In this document: positions 17,438 to 25,768 of the stretch, in pieces
Numbering within the stretch: position 1 is the first letter of the stretch
Layout of the letters: every line of letters begins with the position of its first letter
From: JAWOJB01 sp046484325
Lineage (GTDB): Bacteria > Actinomycetota > Acidimicrobiia > Spongiisociales > ZC4RG35
DNA length: 47,750 bases
Direction of reading: 5' to 3'
NCBI GenBank assembly: GCA_046484325.1
Contig: JAWOJB010000084.1
Span: 1 to 47,750 of the forward strand
Program-made: the position numbers and the translations under genes
The notes under the pieces: model-generated
Databases searched by the model: none
Told to the model about the DNA's origin: nothing
The model's input: only the letters and a program-made list of their open reading frames with translations

Positions 17438-18649
17438 ATGTGTGACACCGTTGCGGTCGTCGGGAATAGTGGCGTCCTCTTCGCAAAGAACTCCGACCGG
17501 GACCCCAACGAGGCGCAATTCCCGGAGTGGCATGCAGCCGCCGACCACCCTCCCGGCTCGACAGTCCGATGCACCTACCTCGAGATCCCCCAGGCCGAGC
17601 ACACGGCAGCCGTCCTGATCAGCCGTCCGTTCTGGATGTGGGGGGCGGAGATCGGGGCGAACGAACACGGGGTCGCCATCGGCAATGAGGCCGTCTTCAC
17701 CAACCAGCCCTACGCCGGCACGGGACTAACCGGGATGGATCTACTGCGGCTCGCCCTGGAACGCTCCATCAGCGCGGACGCGGCCGTGGGGGTCATCGTC
17801 GATCTCCTCGAACGCCACGGCCAGGGCGGCGGTTGCGGCCACGAGCACCGGTCCTTCACCTACCACAACAGCTTCCTGGTGGCCGACCGTGAGCGGGCCA
17901 TCGTCCTCGAGACCGCCGGGTCGAGGTGGGCGACCGAGACCGTGGAGCACGGCGTGCGGACCATCTCCAACGGGCTGACGATCCCCGGGTTCGCCGACGC
18001 CCATCGCGATCGACTCCGCAGCCGGGTGGCAGCCTGCGACGTACGTGCCGCCCTGACCTCTCGTGTCGCCGGTGGGGCGGTGACGGTGACCCATCTGATG
18101 AGGCTGCTGCGGAGCCACGGGAAGGACCCCTGGCCCCGGTACCACCCCGTGAACGGGACGCTGTCGATGCCGTGCATGCACGGGGGTGGGATGGTGGCGT
18201 CCTCGTCGAGCACCGCCGGTTGGGTGTCCGATCTCGGGACGGATCGGCACTGGGTCACGGCCACCTCGGCCCAATGCCTGGCGCTGTTCAAGCCGGTCGG
18301 AGTCGGCGAACCGGTGGAGCTCGGCCCGGCCCCGGACGACCACGACGATGGCGTCAGCGTGTGGTGGAGGCACGAACGAATGGCCCGCACCGTGATGCGC
18401 GACCCCGAGCGGCTGGCCACGCTGTTCCTCGACGAGCGCGACGCCGTCGAGCGGGCGTGGGTGATCCACCCCCCCTCTGGCGCCGAGGCCTTCGCCTCCG
18501 GCTCGGAGTTGCTCGACCGTTGGGCAGGAAGGGTCTCGGGTGCGGGCCCGATCCCCGACCGGCGCCCGTGGTGGGTACGCCGCTACTGGGCGACGCGCGA
18601 CACGATGGCCGGCATCGAGAGGATCACGCGAGAGGTTCCGGCCGGGTGA
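17438..18649 (+). CDS. Secernin-like C69-family peptidase/amidohydrolase
   Basis: 403 residues. The protein starts MCDT, so removal of the first methionine exposes Cys2 as an N-terminal nucleophile, as in family C69 dipeptidases and secernins. Supporting segments are LFAKNSDRDPNEAQ, IGANEHGVAIGNEAVF and STAGWVSDL. It probably hydrolyses a peptide or amide bond; the substrate is unknown. Its TGA overlaps the GTG of the MFS gene, suggesting coupled translation and perhaps a transporter for its substrate or product. Confidence 0.85.
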   Translation: MCDTVAVVGNSGVLFAKNSDRDPNEAQFPEWHAAADHPPGSTVRCTYLEIPQAEHTAAVLISRPFWMWGAEIGANEHGVAIGNEAVFTNQPYAGTGLTGMDLLRLALERSISADAAVGVIVDLLERHGQGGGCGHEHRSFTYHNSFLVADRERAIVLETAGSRWATETVEHGVRTISNGLTIPGFADAHRDRLRSRVAACDVRAALTSRVAGGAVTVTHLMRLLRSHGKDPWPRYHPVNGTLSMPCMHGGGMVASSSSTAGWVSDLGTDRHWVTATSAQCLALFKPVGVGEPVELGPAPDDHDDGVSVWWRHERMARTVMRDPERLATLFLDERDAVERAWVIHPPSGAEAFASGSELLDRWAGRVSGAGPIPDRRPWWVRRYWATRDTMAGIERITREVPAG

Positions 18650-19905
18650 GCGCTCCGCTGGGTGGGCTGTCCGGCTGGCGCGACCCGTCGGTCCTCGCCG
18701 CCGGGGGGCTTGCGCTGGCGGCCGGGTTCGCCCAGTTCGGGGTCACTACCGTGCTGGCCGAGGTAGCGACCGCCTTCGGCCGGTCTCCCCCCGGAGACGG
18801 CGTAGCGGCCGAGGTGGGGATGGCCGCCACCCAGCTTGGGATCGGTCTCGCCATCATCCGGCTGGCGTCGCTGGCGAGCCTGCCGGTGGCCGGGATCGCC
18901 GATCGTGTCGGGCGCCGCCGCGTCGCCCTGACCTGCGCCGCCGCCGGCCTCGGGGTGACGGCCTTAGGAGCTCTGTCCCCAACCTTCTGGGTGTTCGTGG
19001 CGACCATCGCCGTGGCACGACCTCTGCTCACCGGTACCTTCTCCGTGGCGAATGTCATCGCGGCCGAGGAGACCCACGTCGGGTCACGAGCCGCCGCGAT
19101 CGCTCTCGTCGGTGCCGCCTACTCCCTCGGCTCGGGGATCGTGGCGGTCACCCGGGGCATCACCGGCGGTGCACTCGGGTTTCGCGGAGTGCTCTTGATG
19201 GCACTCGTGCCTCTCGCCCTCATCCCCCTGCTCGGGCGAGCGATGCGCGAGACGCCCAGGTTCTCCGCCATCGAGGCCGGTGTCGTGCGACACCGTCTGG
19301 GTGCCGTCCCTCGTCCCTTCGTCGGGCGACTGGCGTTGCTGTCGGTCCTCGCCGTCGTGCTCGGGTTCGTCGTCGGCCCGGTGTTCACCTACCTGTTCGT
19401 CTACGGCGAGGGCGTCCTGGGCGAGACCCCGGGCCGGATGGCGTGGCTGGTACTGGCCGCCGGGCCGATCGGCCTTATCGGGCTGCTGATCGGCCGGTTC
19501 GGGGCCGACCGAATCGGACGGCGCTCGATGGCGGCGTTCTCGACGTTCGTCGTCGGCCTGGGAGGGCTGATCGCCTACCGCGGGAGCTTCGCGGCGCTGG
19601 CAGCCGGCTACCTCATCGTGATCGCCGCCGCCGCCGCCTTCACGCCGTCCGGAGGCGCGCTCGGCGCCGAGCTCTTCCCCACCTCGGTCCGGGCGACCGC
19701 GGCCGGCTGGCTGTCCGCCACCGGCGTGCTCGGCAGCGTCACCGGCCTCGCCACGTTCGGCGTGCTCGCCGATGAGCTCGGTTCGTTCGCCGAGGCGGCC
19801 ACCCTGATGTCGTTCCCGGCCTTGCTGGCTGCCGGGCTGTACATGACCCTCCCCGAGACCCGGGGCCGGGATCTCGAGGAGACGGCGCCGGAACCGGAGA
19901 GCTGA
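18646..19905 (+). CDS. Major facilitator superfamily transporter
   Basis: 419 residues, about 12 hydrophobic helices. The loop 2-3 signature is GIADRVGRRRV, with the related GRFGADRIGRRSM between helices 8 and 9, and the C-terminus ends LPETRGRDLEE, a sugar/organic-acid-porter style PETKG motif. Substrate unknown. GTG 18646 overlaps the upstream stop by four bases and gives a first helix beginning at about residue 15. Confidence 0.88.
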   Translation: MSAPLGGLSGWRDPSVLAAGGLALAAGFAQFGVTTVLAEVATAFGRSPPGDGVAAEVGMAATQLGIGLAIIRLASLASLPVAGIADRVGRRRVALTCAAAGLGVTALGALSPTFWVFVATIAVARPLLTGTFSVANVIAAEETHVGSRAAAIALVGAAYSLGSGIVAVTRGITGGALGFRGVLLMALVPLALIPLLGRAMRETPRFSAIEAGVVRHRLGAVPRPFVGRLALLSVLAVVLGFVVGPVFTYLFVYGEGVLGETPGRMAWLVLAAGPIGLIGLLIGRFGADRIGRRSMAAFSTFVVGLGGLIAYRGSFAALAAGYLIVIAAAAAFTPSGGALGAELFPTSVRATAAGWLSATGVLGSVTGLATFGVLADELGSFAEAATLMSFPALLAAGLYMTLPETRGRDLEETAPEPES

Positions 19906-19939
19906 ACCGCCGTCGGTGCTCGGCGTCCGCCGCCCTCGA

Positions 19940-20764
19940 TCAGATGAACAGATCGGGCATCAGCGTCGTGCTGCCGGGGACCATCGAGTAGTGGTCCAGG
20001 TCAGTGATCCCCGCCGCCGCCAGTACCTCGTCGTCGATGAAGAAGTTGCCGGTGGTGGATGCGTCGGAGGTCAACACCAGATGGGCGGCGTCGGCCACGA
20101 TCTCAGGGCGGCGGCAGTGCTCGGGCTGCACGCCGGGGATCATCTGCAGGGCGGCCGTGGCGATCACCGTGCGGGGCCACAGGGCGTTCACCGCGATCCC
20201 GTACTGCTCGAACTCTGCGGCGTGACCCAGCACGCACAGGCTCATGCCGTACTTGGCCATGCTGTACGCCAGATGCGGGGCGAACCACCTCGCGTCGATG
20301 TTCAGCGGCGGAGACAATGTGAGCACGTGTGGGTTCCGGCCCCGCGCGGCGCTCTCCTTCAAGTGCGGCAGGCAGGCCTGGGTGACCAGAAAGGTGCCTC
20401 GGGCATTGACGCCCATCATCAGGTCGAACCGCCGGATCGGCGTGGACTCGGTGTTGGTGAGGTTGATGGCGCTGGCGTTGTTCACAAGGACGTCGATGCC
20501 GCCGAAGTGCTCGGCGGCCGCCTCCACAGCACCGGCCACCTGATCCTCCTCGCGGATGTCGACCTGCAGCGGCAGGCAGCGGCCGCCGGCGGCCTCGATC
20601 TCCTCCGCCGCCGTGTGGATGGTCCCCGGCAGCTTCGGGTGCGGCTCGGCGGTCTTGGCGGCGATCACGACATTGGCCCCGTCGGCGGCACACCGCAGGG
20701 CGATGGCGAGGCCGATGCCACGCGAACCGCCGGTGACGAACAGGGTCTTGTCCTCGAGTGTCAC
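19940..20764 (-). CDS. SDR-family oxidoreductase (HSDL2-like)
   Basis: 274 residues of classical short-chain dehydrogenase fold. Cofactor motif TGGSRGIG at 11-18, NNAS in the middle, and active-site Y-x3-K in AYSMAKYG. The wording TPIRRFDLMMGVNARGTF and DDEVLAAAG resembles the HSDL2 (hydroxysteroid dehydrogenase-like 2) branch, whose substrate may be a fatty-acyl or steroid compound. The serine usually found about 13 residues before the tyrosine falls in the LTLSPPLNI segment. The GTG start is preceded by GGGAGG. Confidence 0.85.
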   Translation of the reverse strand: MTLEDKTLFVTGGSRGIGLAIALRCAADGANVVIAAKTAEPHPKLPGTIHTAAEEIEAAGGRCLPLQVDIREEDQVAGAVEAAAEHFGGIDVLVNNASAINLTNTESTPIRRFDLMMGVNARGTFLVTQACLPHLKESAARGRNPHVLTLSPPLNIDARWFAPHLAYSMAKYGMSLCVLGHAAEFEQYGIAVNALWPRTVIATAALQMIPGVQPEHCRRPEIVADAAHLVLTSDASTTGNFFIDDEVLAAAGITDLDHYSMVPGSTTLMPDLFI

Positions 20765-20845
20765 GATCGCCTCCCTCGACGGGTCCTTCGCCTCATCGTC
20801 CTCCGGGGGCGGGCGACGGTCAAACCGGCCGTTGCCCGATCAGCC

Positions 20846-20876
20846 CATCATATGTGTTCCGCTATGTTATATGATG
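20846..20876. promoter_or_regulatory. Inverted repeat operator ahead of the XRE gene
   Basis: A perfect 8-base inverted repeat, CATCATAT (20846-20853) and ATATGATG (20869-20876), separated by 15 bases in a short AT-rich island. The right arm covers the first two candidate ATG codons of the XRE gene. The placement is that expected of an operator where the XRE protein represses its own pair. Another ATATG copy follows at 20881-20885. Confidence 0.6.
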
Positions 20877-21215
20877 ACTCATATGGCATCCCGTGTCCCG
20901 CTCTCGGAGCCGGCCGCTCTCCCCCGGGCGATCAGGCAGTGGCGTCTGAGCGCCGGGATGAGCCAGTCCGAGCTCGCTCGCCGGATCGGCACCGCCCAGT
21001 CGGCCGTCTCGCGCTGGGAACGGGGTCACGACGAGCCGAGGCTCAGCACCCTCGTCGCCATCCTTCGCGCCTGCGGGCTCACCGTCGAGCTGGCGGTCGA
21101 CGCCGACGTGGACCGCGCCCAGATCCGCCAGCATCTGGCGCTCACACCGCGGCAACGCCTGGAGTCGCTGGCGAACGTCGGCCGGCTGCGCACCGTCGCT
21201 CGGCCCGAGACCTGA
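20871..21215 (+). CDS. XRE-family antitoxin-like regulator
   Basis: 114 residues. The helix-turn-helix occupies about 17-72 (AIRQWRLSAGMSQSELARRI, then GTAQSAVSRWERG). The C-terminal 40 residues are acidic then basic with LTPRQRLESLANVGRL, often seen in antitoxins paired with nucleotidyltransferases. ATG codons at 20871, 20874 and 20883 are all possible starts; the first two sit in the inverted repeat. Two bases separate its stop from the GTG of the nucleotidyltransferase, so the two form one unit. Confidence 0.8.
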   Translation: MMTHMASRVPLSEPAALPRAIRQWRLSAGMSQSELARRIGTAQSAVSRWERGHDEPRLSTLVAILRACGLTVELAVDADVDRAQIRQHLALTPRQRLESLANVGRLRTVARPET

Positions 21216-21217
21216 TT

Positions 21218-21721
21218 GTGCCGGCACCCCTGGACCCGATCTGCCTGTTCGCGGTGCTGGCCGAGCACCGGGTCGAGTACGTCCTCGTCGGAGGCATGGC
21301 GGCGGTGCTGCACGGCTCGCCCACCTTCACCGGCGACGCCGACATAGTCCCCTCACCCACCCCGGACAACCTGGTGCGACTCTCGGCAGCCCTCTCCGAC
21401 CTGAACGCCCGGATCCGCTCGCTCGCCGACCCCGACGGGATCGCGTTCGATCCCCATCCGGAGCTGCTCGCCTCGATGGCGATGCTCAACCTCACCACTC
21501 GCTGTGGAGACCTCGACCTGACCTTCACCCCGGCCGGCACCGGGGGCTACGACGACGTGGTCGAAGGCGCGATCGTCTTCGACGTGGACGGAACGAGGGT
21601 ACCGGTCGCCTCTCTCGACGACGTGATCCACTCGAAGCGAATGGCCGACCGGCCCAAGGATCGGGCCGTGCTGCCCGTCCTCGAAGCGCTCAGAGACGAG
21701 ATACGGCGTCTGGAGAACTGA
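21218..21721 (+). CDS. Nucleotidyltransferase toxin-like protein
   Basis: 167 residues. VEYVLVGGMAAVLHGSPTFT followed by GDADIVPS is the GG-...-D-x-D signature of minimal nucleotidyltransferase/AbiEii-like folds. A second acidic strand, GDLDLTFTPAG, supplies the third carboxylate. KRMADRPKDRAVLPVLEAL at the end is typical of this group. Paired with the XRE gene it resembles type IV or MenT-like toxin-antitoxin systems that modify tRNA or proteins; that role is inference. Start is GTG 21218. Confidence 0.78.
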   Translation: MPAPLDPICLFAVLAEHRVEYVLVGGMAAVLHGSPTFTGDADIVPSPTPDNLVRLSAALSDLNARIRSLADPDGIAFDPHPELLASMAMLNLTTRCGDLDLTFTPAGTGGYDDVVEGAIVFDVDGTRVPVASLDDVIHSKRMADRPKDRAVLPVLEALRDEIRRLEN

Positions 21722-21871
21722 CTCTCGCGTCGCGCTTCGAGCGCGGAGCGCGGTCGTCTCCAGCCTCCGAGCCGAGGCGGTGACCGCCGACCAGACCGGC
21801 TCCACGCCATCCTCGGCGTGCGACGTCGTCGATCACGATGTATCACCACACACTTGAACATGTCACCGATG

Positions 21872-21907
21872 GTCGATATGATCGAACAGATGTTCGATCA
21901 TATCGAC
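21872..21907. promoter_or_regulatory. SOS box (LexA site) overlapping the HNH gene start
   Basis: Two 16-base arms, 21872-21887 and 21892-21907, are exact inverted complements around the four bases AGAT. The centre reads CGAAC-N4-GTTCG (21883-21896), the LexA site of actinobacteria. The ATG at 21890 lies inside it, so bound LexA would block the start region. From established knowledge, DUF222 (13E12-repeat) genes of Mycobacterium tuberculosis carry such sites. Confidence 0.85.
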
Positions 21908-23176
21908 GATGACCTGATCACGGGTCGGCAGACATCAACCGGCGAGCCGGATGACGACGACCAGCTCCCTCCCGAGTTGGATTCGATCGAGCCCGGTCCC
22001 CTGCTCGCGGCCATGATGTCGATCGCCGACGTCGACCGGGTCTCCGCCCACGACGCGGTGCTCGTGCTGAGAGCCTGCCGGCGCCTGGTGTCACACTTCG
22101 AGGCTCGGGCTTTCCGGGCGATGGTGTCGATCCTGCACGCCTACGAGGACATGTTCGACGACCTCGAGTGGGTCGAGGACGCCGCCGCCACAGAGGTGCG
22201 GGCAGCCCTCCATCTGACCCGCCGGGCGGCATCCCGGGACCTGGGGATCGCCGGCGATCTCTGGGAGCGATTCCCCCAGGTCGGAGCAGCGCTCGAGGCG
22301 GGCAGGATCGACAGCAGGCGTGCTGCCGTGATCCTCGACCACACGACCCACCTGTCACCGGAGGCCGGCGCCAAGGTGGTCGACCGAATCCTCGAGCGAG
22401 CCGGCGAGCTGACGACCGGCCAGCTCGCCGAGTGTCTCCGCCGGCTGGCGATCGAGGCCGAGCCGGCCCAGGCCCGTCTCCGCTACGAGGAGGCCGTCGA
22501 GGGACGGCGAGTCGTGTGTGAGCCGACGAGTGACGGGACCGCTCACCTCCTGGGCCTGGATCTCCCACCCGACGTCGCCGCCGCCGCCGCCGACCGCATC
22601 GACCACCTCGCCCGACAGCTCAAGACTCGGGACGAGCCGCGCTCCATCGATCAGCTTCGGGCCGACGTGTTCCTCGACCTCCTGTGCGGCGGCGCGACGC
22701 AGGGAAGGGCGGGCACCATCGACATCAGGGTCGATCTGGCCACGCTGGCGGAGCTCGCCGAGCATCCAGGCGATCTGGCCGGCTTCGGGCCCGTGGTCGC
22801 CGACATCGCCCGGCGGGCGGCTCGGGCCGCCGACCGCTGGCAGTACACCGTCACCGACCCCGACGATGGCAGCGTGATCGACACCGGCCTCACCCGCCGC
22901 CGGCCGACGCCGGCCCAGCGGCGCGCGATCGAGGCCAACTACCCGACCTGCATCTTCCTCGGGTGCCGCATCCCGTCCCACCGGTGCGACATAGACCACC
23001 GTGTCCCATACGCGCATGGCGGACCGACCGATGAGGCGAATCTGGGACCGGTCTGCCGCCATGATCACGGCATCCGGCACCTGGCCGGGTGGAACTATGC
23101 CCGGACCGCCACCGGTGGCCACCGCTGGACGAGTCCCCTGGGCCACACCTACACCAGCCGGAGGGATCCCCCCTGA
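21890..23176 (+). CDS. DUF222 / HNH endonuclease (13E12-repeat type)
   Basis: About 428 residues. The N-terminal DUF222 helical region spans roughly 30-300 (ALEAGRIDSRRAAVILDH is typical). The C-terminal HNH nuclease motif is CIFLGCRIPSHRCDIDH, continuing HGGPTDEANLGPVCRHDH, with paired cysteines and histidines for metal. The start MFD is encoded within the SOS box; alternatives at 21860, 21869 and 21878 lack ribosome sites, and leaderless translation from 21890 is plausible. Such genes are multicopy and SOS-induced in mycobacteria; function is still unclear and mobility is suspected. Confidence 0.85.
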   Translation: MFDHIDDDLITGRQTSTGEPDDDDQLPPELDSIEPGPLLAAMMSIADVDRVSAHDAVLVLRACRRLVSHFEARAFRAMVSILHAYEDMFDDLEWVEDAAATEVRAALHLTRRAASRDLGIAGDLWERFPQVGAALEAGRIDSRRAAVILDHTTHLSPEAGAKVVDRILERAGELTTGQLAECLRRLAIEAEPAQARLRYEEAVEGRRVVCEPTSDGTAHLLGLDLPPDVAAAAADRIDHLARQLKTRDEPRSIDQLRADVFLDLLCGGATQGRAGTIDIRVDLATLAELAEHPGDLAGFGPVVADIARRAARAADRWQYTVTDPDDGSVIDTGLTRRRPTPAQRRAIEANYPTCIFLGCRIPSHRCDIDHRVPYAHGGPTDEANLGPVCRHDHGIRHLAGWNYARTATGGHRWTSPLGHTYTSRRDPP

Positions 23177-23267
23177 CCCGGCACCGGCCGGTCCAGGCGT
23201 TCCGTAGACGCTCCGGCCTCCTCAGCGGCCCGTTCTCTATCGTGCCGTCGACACCGAAAGGACCTCG

Positions 23268-24953
23268 ATGGAGAAGCTGATCGCCTGCGTTCCCAACTTC
23301 AGCGAGGGTCGGGACCAAACCGTGATCGAGGCGATCACATCCGCCATCGACACGGTCGACGGCGTCAAGCTGCTCGACGTCGATCCGGGCCGGGCGACGA
23401 ACCGAACCGTCGTCACGTTCGCCGGCCCGCCCGAGGCGGTGACCGAGGCGGCGGTGAGAGCCGGAGCCACGGCATCCGAGCTGATCGACATGCGGAAGCA
23501 CTCGGGTGAGCACCCGCGATTCGGAGCGCTGGACGTCTGCCCGATCGTCCCGCTATCGGGCGTGACGATGGACGAGGCCACCGGATACGCCTGTGACGTG
23601 GCCCGCCGCCTTGGTGAGGACCTCGGTCTCACGGTCTACTGCTACGGGCATGCGGCCCTCCTGTCGGAACGCGCCGATCTCGCGACCGTGCGCGCCGGTG
23701 AATATGAGGGCCTCGCCGCCCGGCTGAGCTCGCCGGAGTGGCGACCCGACTTCGGCCCGGCGACCTTCAACGCCCGCTCCGGTGCCACCGCGGTCGGCGC
23801 TCGCGGATTCCTGGTGGCGCTCAACGTCAATCTGAACACCACCTCGACCCGACGCGCCAACGCAATCGCCTTCGACGTGAGGGAGCGAGGGCGGCCCAAG
23901 CGCGTGGGCGATCCCCTCACCGGCGAGGTCGAGCTCGACGAGCACGGTCAGCCCGTCTGGATCCCGGGAGCCCTGGAACACGTCAAGGCGATCGGCTGGT
24001 ACATCGAGGAATACGGCATCGCCCAGGTCTCGATGAACCTGACCGACATCGAGGCGACACCGATCCACGCGGCGTTCGACGAGGTGTGCCGGCGCGCCGA
24101 GGCGAGGGGCGTCCGAGTCACCGGCTCGGAACTCGTGGGGCTCGTACCCCTCGATACGATCCTCGCGGCCGGGCGCCACTACCTTCGCAGGCAACAGCGG
24201 TCCACCGGCGTCTCGGATGTCGAACTCGTCAAGATCGCGGTCAGGTCGCTGGGGCTCGATGAACTCTCGCCATTCGACCCACGCACAAAGATCATCGAGT
24301 ACGCCATGGACGACCGCACCGACCGGCTGGTCGACCGCTCCGTTCGGAGGTTCATCGAGGAGACGGCCTCGGAGTCGCCCGCCCCCGGCGGCGGTTCGGT
24401 CTCGGCGGCCCTCGGCGCACTCGGGGCCGCCCTGGCGGCCATGGTGGCAAACCTCTCCTCGCACAAACGGGGGTGGGACGACCGCTGGGAGGAGTTCTCC
24501 GACTGGGCCGACACGGCGAAGACGTGCCAGGACGAGTTGGTCGGGCTCATCGACGCCGACACCGACGCCTTCGACGCGGTGATGTGGGCCCTGGCGATGC
24601 CGAAGGGAAGCGAGCAGGAACGAACGTCCCGAGACGAGGCAATCCAGGCGGCGACGCGACGAGCAACCGAGGTTCCCTTCCGGGTCATGGAGGTCGCGCT
24701 CGCCTCGATGGAGGTGATCCGGGCGATGGCCGAGACCGGCAACCCTGCCTCGGTGTCGGACGCCGGGGTCGCCGCGCTCTGTGCCCGGTCGGCGGTGGTG
24801 GGTGCCTACCTCAACGTGCGGATCAACGCCGCGAGCCTCTCCGACTCCGTCGCCGCCTCATCCGAGCTCGAGCGGGGCCTCGAGCTCCAGGACCAGGCGA
24901 TCGTCCGCGAAGCGGACATCCTCGAGGTGGTCGACCGACGCCTCGCCCGCTGA
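23268..24953 (+). CDS. ftcD: Bifunctional formiminotransferase-cyclodeaminase
   Basis: 561 residues joining both folate enzymes. Residues 1-300 are glutamate formiminotransferase (IACVPNFSEGRD, then MRKHSGEHPRFGALDVC with the catalytic His-x2-Pro region, then LNVNLNTTS). Residues about 345-550 are formimidoyltetrahydrofolate cyclodeaminase (PAPGGGSVSAALGALGAALA). It moves the formimino group of formiminoglutamate, a histidine breakdown product, to tetrahydrofolate and releases ammonia, giving methenyl-THF. The fused form is known in animals and various bacteria. AAAGGA lies upstream of ATG 23268. No other hut genes lie in the window. Confidence 0.92.
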   Translation: MEKLIACVPNFSEGRDQTVIEAITSAIDTVDGVKLLDVDPGRATNRTVVTFAGPPEAVTEAAVRAGATASELIDMRKHSGEHPRFGALDVCPIVPLSGVTMDEATGYACDVARRLGEDLGLTVYCYGHAALLSERADLATVRAGEYEGLAARLSSPEWRPDFGPATFNARSGATAVGARGFLVALNVNLNTTSTRRANAIAFDVRERGRPKRVGDPLTGEVELDEHGQPVWIPGALEHVKAIGWYIEEYGIAQVSMNLTDIEATPIHAAFDEVCRRAEARGVRVTGSELVGLVPLDTILAAGRHYLRRQQRSTGVSDVELVKIAVRSLGLDELSPFDPRTKIIEYAMDDRTDRLVDRSVRRFIEETASESPAPGGGSVSAALGALGAALAAMVANLSSHKRGWDDRWEEFSDWADTAKTCQDELVGLIDADTDAFDAVMWALAMPKGSEQERTSRDEAIQAATRRATEVPFRVMEVALASMEVIRAMAETGNPASVSDAGVAALCARSAVVGAYLNVRINAASLSDSVAASSELERGLELQDQAIVREADILEVVDRRLAR

Positions 24954-25143
24954 CAGAGGATGGCGGATCTCGCCGCGGGCAGCCACATCTCGGTGGACCT
25001 GTACGGTTTCGCACCGAGGATTACCGCCTTCTTCGCCTGACCCGGCCCCACTCTGCGAGCACTTCGACACCGGTCGGTCGTCGTGGCCAGGGGGCATCGC
25101 CGTCGTGGTCGTGAGCGCGTCCCACCGCAGGCGCAGCCGGGTT

Positions 25144-25662
25144 TCAGGTCTCCAGCCGGCGGCGGATCTCCTGGAGGTGCCCCCGGTGCTCCCCCTCGTG
25201 CTGCCGCAGGTGATGCAGCACCCACTCCGGGGTGACCGTGCCGCTCCCGGTCCGGGCCGGCCGTCGATACGAAGCGAGATCGAGCCCGCGCAACGCCTCG
25301 AGGAGGCGGGCTCTCACCCGGGCGAGACGATCGAGATGGTCGGCGAGCGGCACCCCCTCCGCAGCCGCCAGGTGCCCGATGGTGGTCCTGACATCGTCCG
25401 GGAACAGCTCGTACGCCCAGGCCGGGAAGTCCTCGATCAGGACGTCGGCACACAGCCAGTCGAGCTCGATCGCCGCCACGTGGTACAGCAGCGCCCCGAT
25501 GGTGTTGTCGCCGCCGGGCGGGAGCACGTCCACGTGGTCGGGGTCGATCCCATCGAGGGCTGCCAGCGTCCTCGCCCGCGTGTCCTCGAGCATCCACAAC
25601 GCGGTCCCGACCTCCTCTGGGTATCCGGCGAGGGGGTGGACGGTGAGGTCGGGATCTTCCAC
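25144..25662 (-). CDS. DinB-like four-helix protein
   Basis: 172 residues of DinB/DUF664 type. The metal-binding histidines are expected in NTIGALLYHVAAIELDW and in VLHHLRQHEGEHRGHL. In Firmicutes and actinobacteria this fold includes thiol-dependent (bacillithiol/mycothiol) transferases; no specific reaction can be given. The GTG start at 25662 precedes the first helix by about 15 residues. Convergent with ftcD, with 190 bases between them. Confidence 0.8.
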   Translation of the reverse strand: MEDPDLTVHPLAGYPEEVGTALWMLEDTRARTLAALDGIDPDHVDVLPPGGDNTIGALLYHVAAIELDWLCADVLIEDFPAWAYELFPDDVRTTIGHLAAAEGVPLADHLDRLARVRARLLEALRGLDLASYRRPARTGSGTVTPEWVLHHLRQHEGEHRGHLQEIRRRLET

Positions 25663-25768
25663 GTGTCGAGGCTACCGCCGCCGATCCGTCTGGCACACCG
25701 GCCATCGGCCCCGTCCTGGTCGGAGATCGGCCGCCACCCGTCGAACCCCGTGGATAGGCTTGAAGGAC

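Noticed and set aside
24960..25040. 26-residue frame after ftcD (MADLAAGSHISVDLYGFAPR...)
   Set aside because: The text looks protein-like but is short, with only AGAGG touching the start and no known match.
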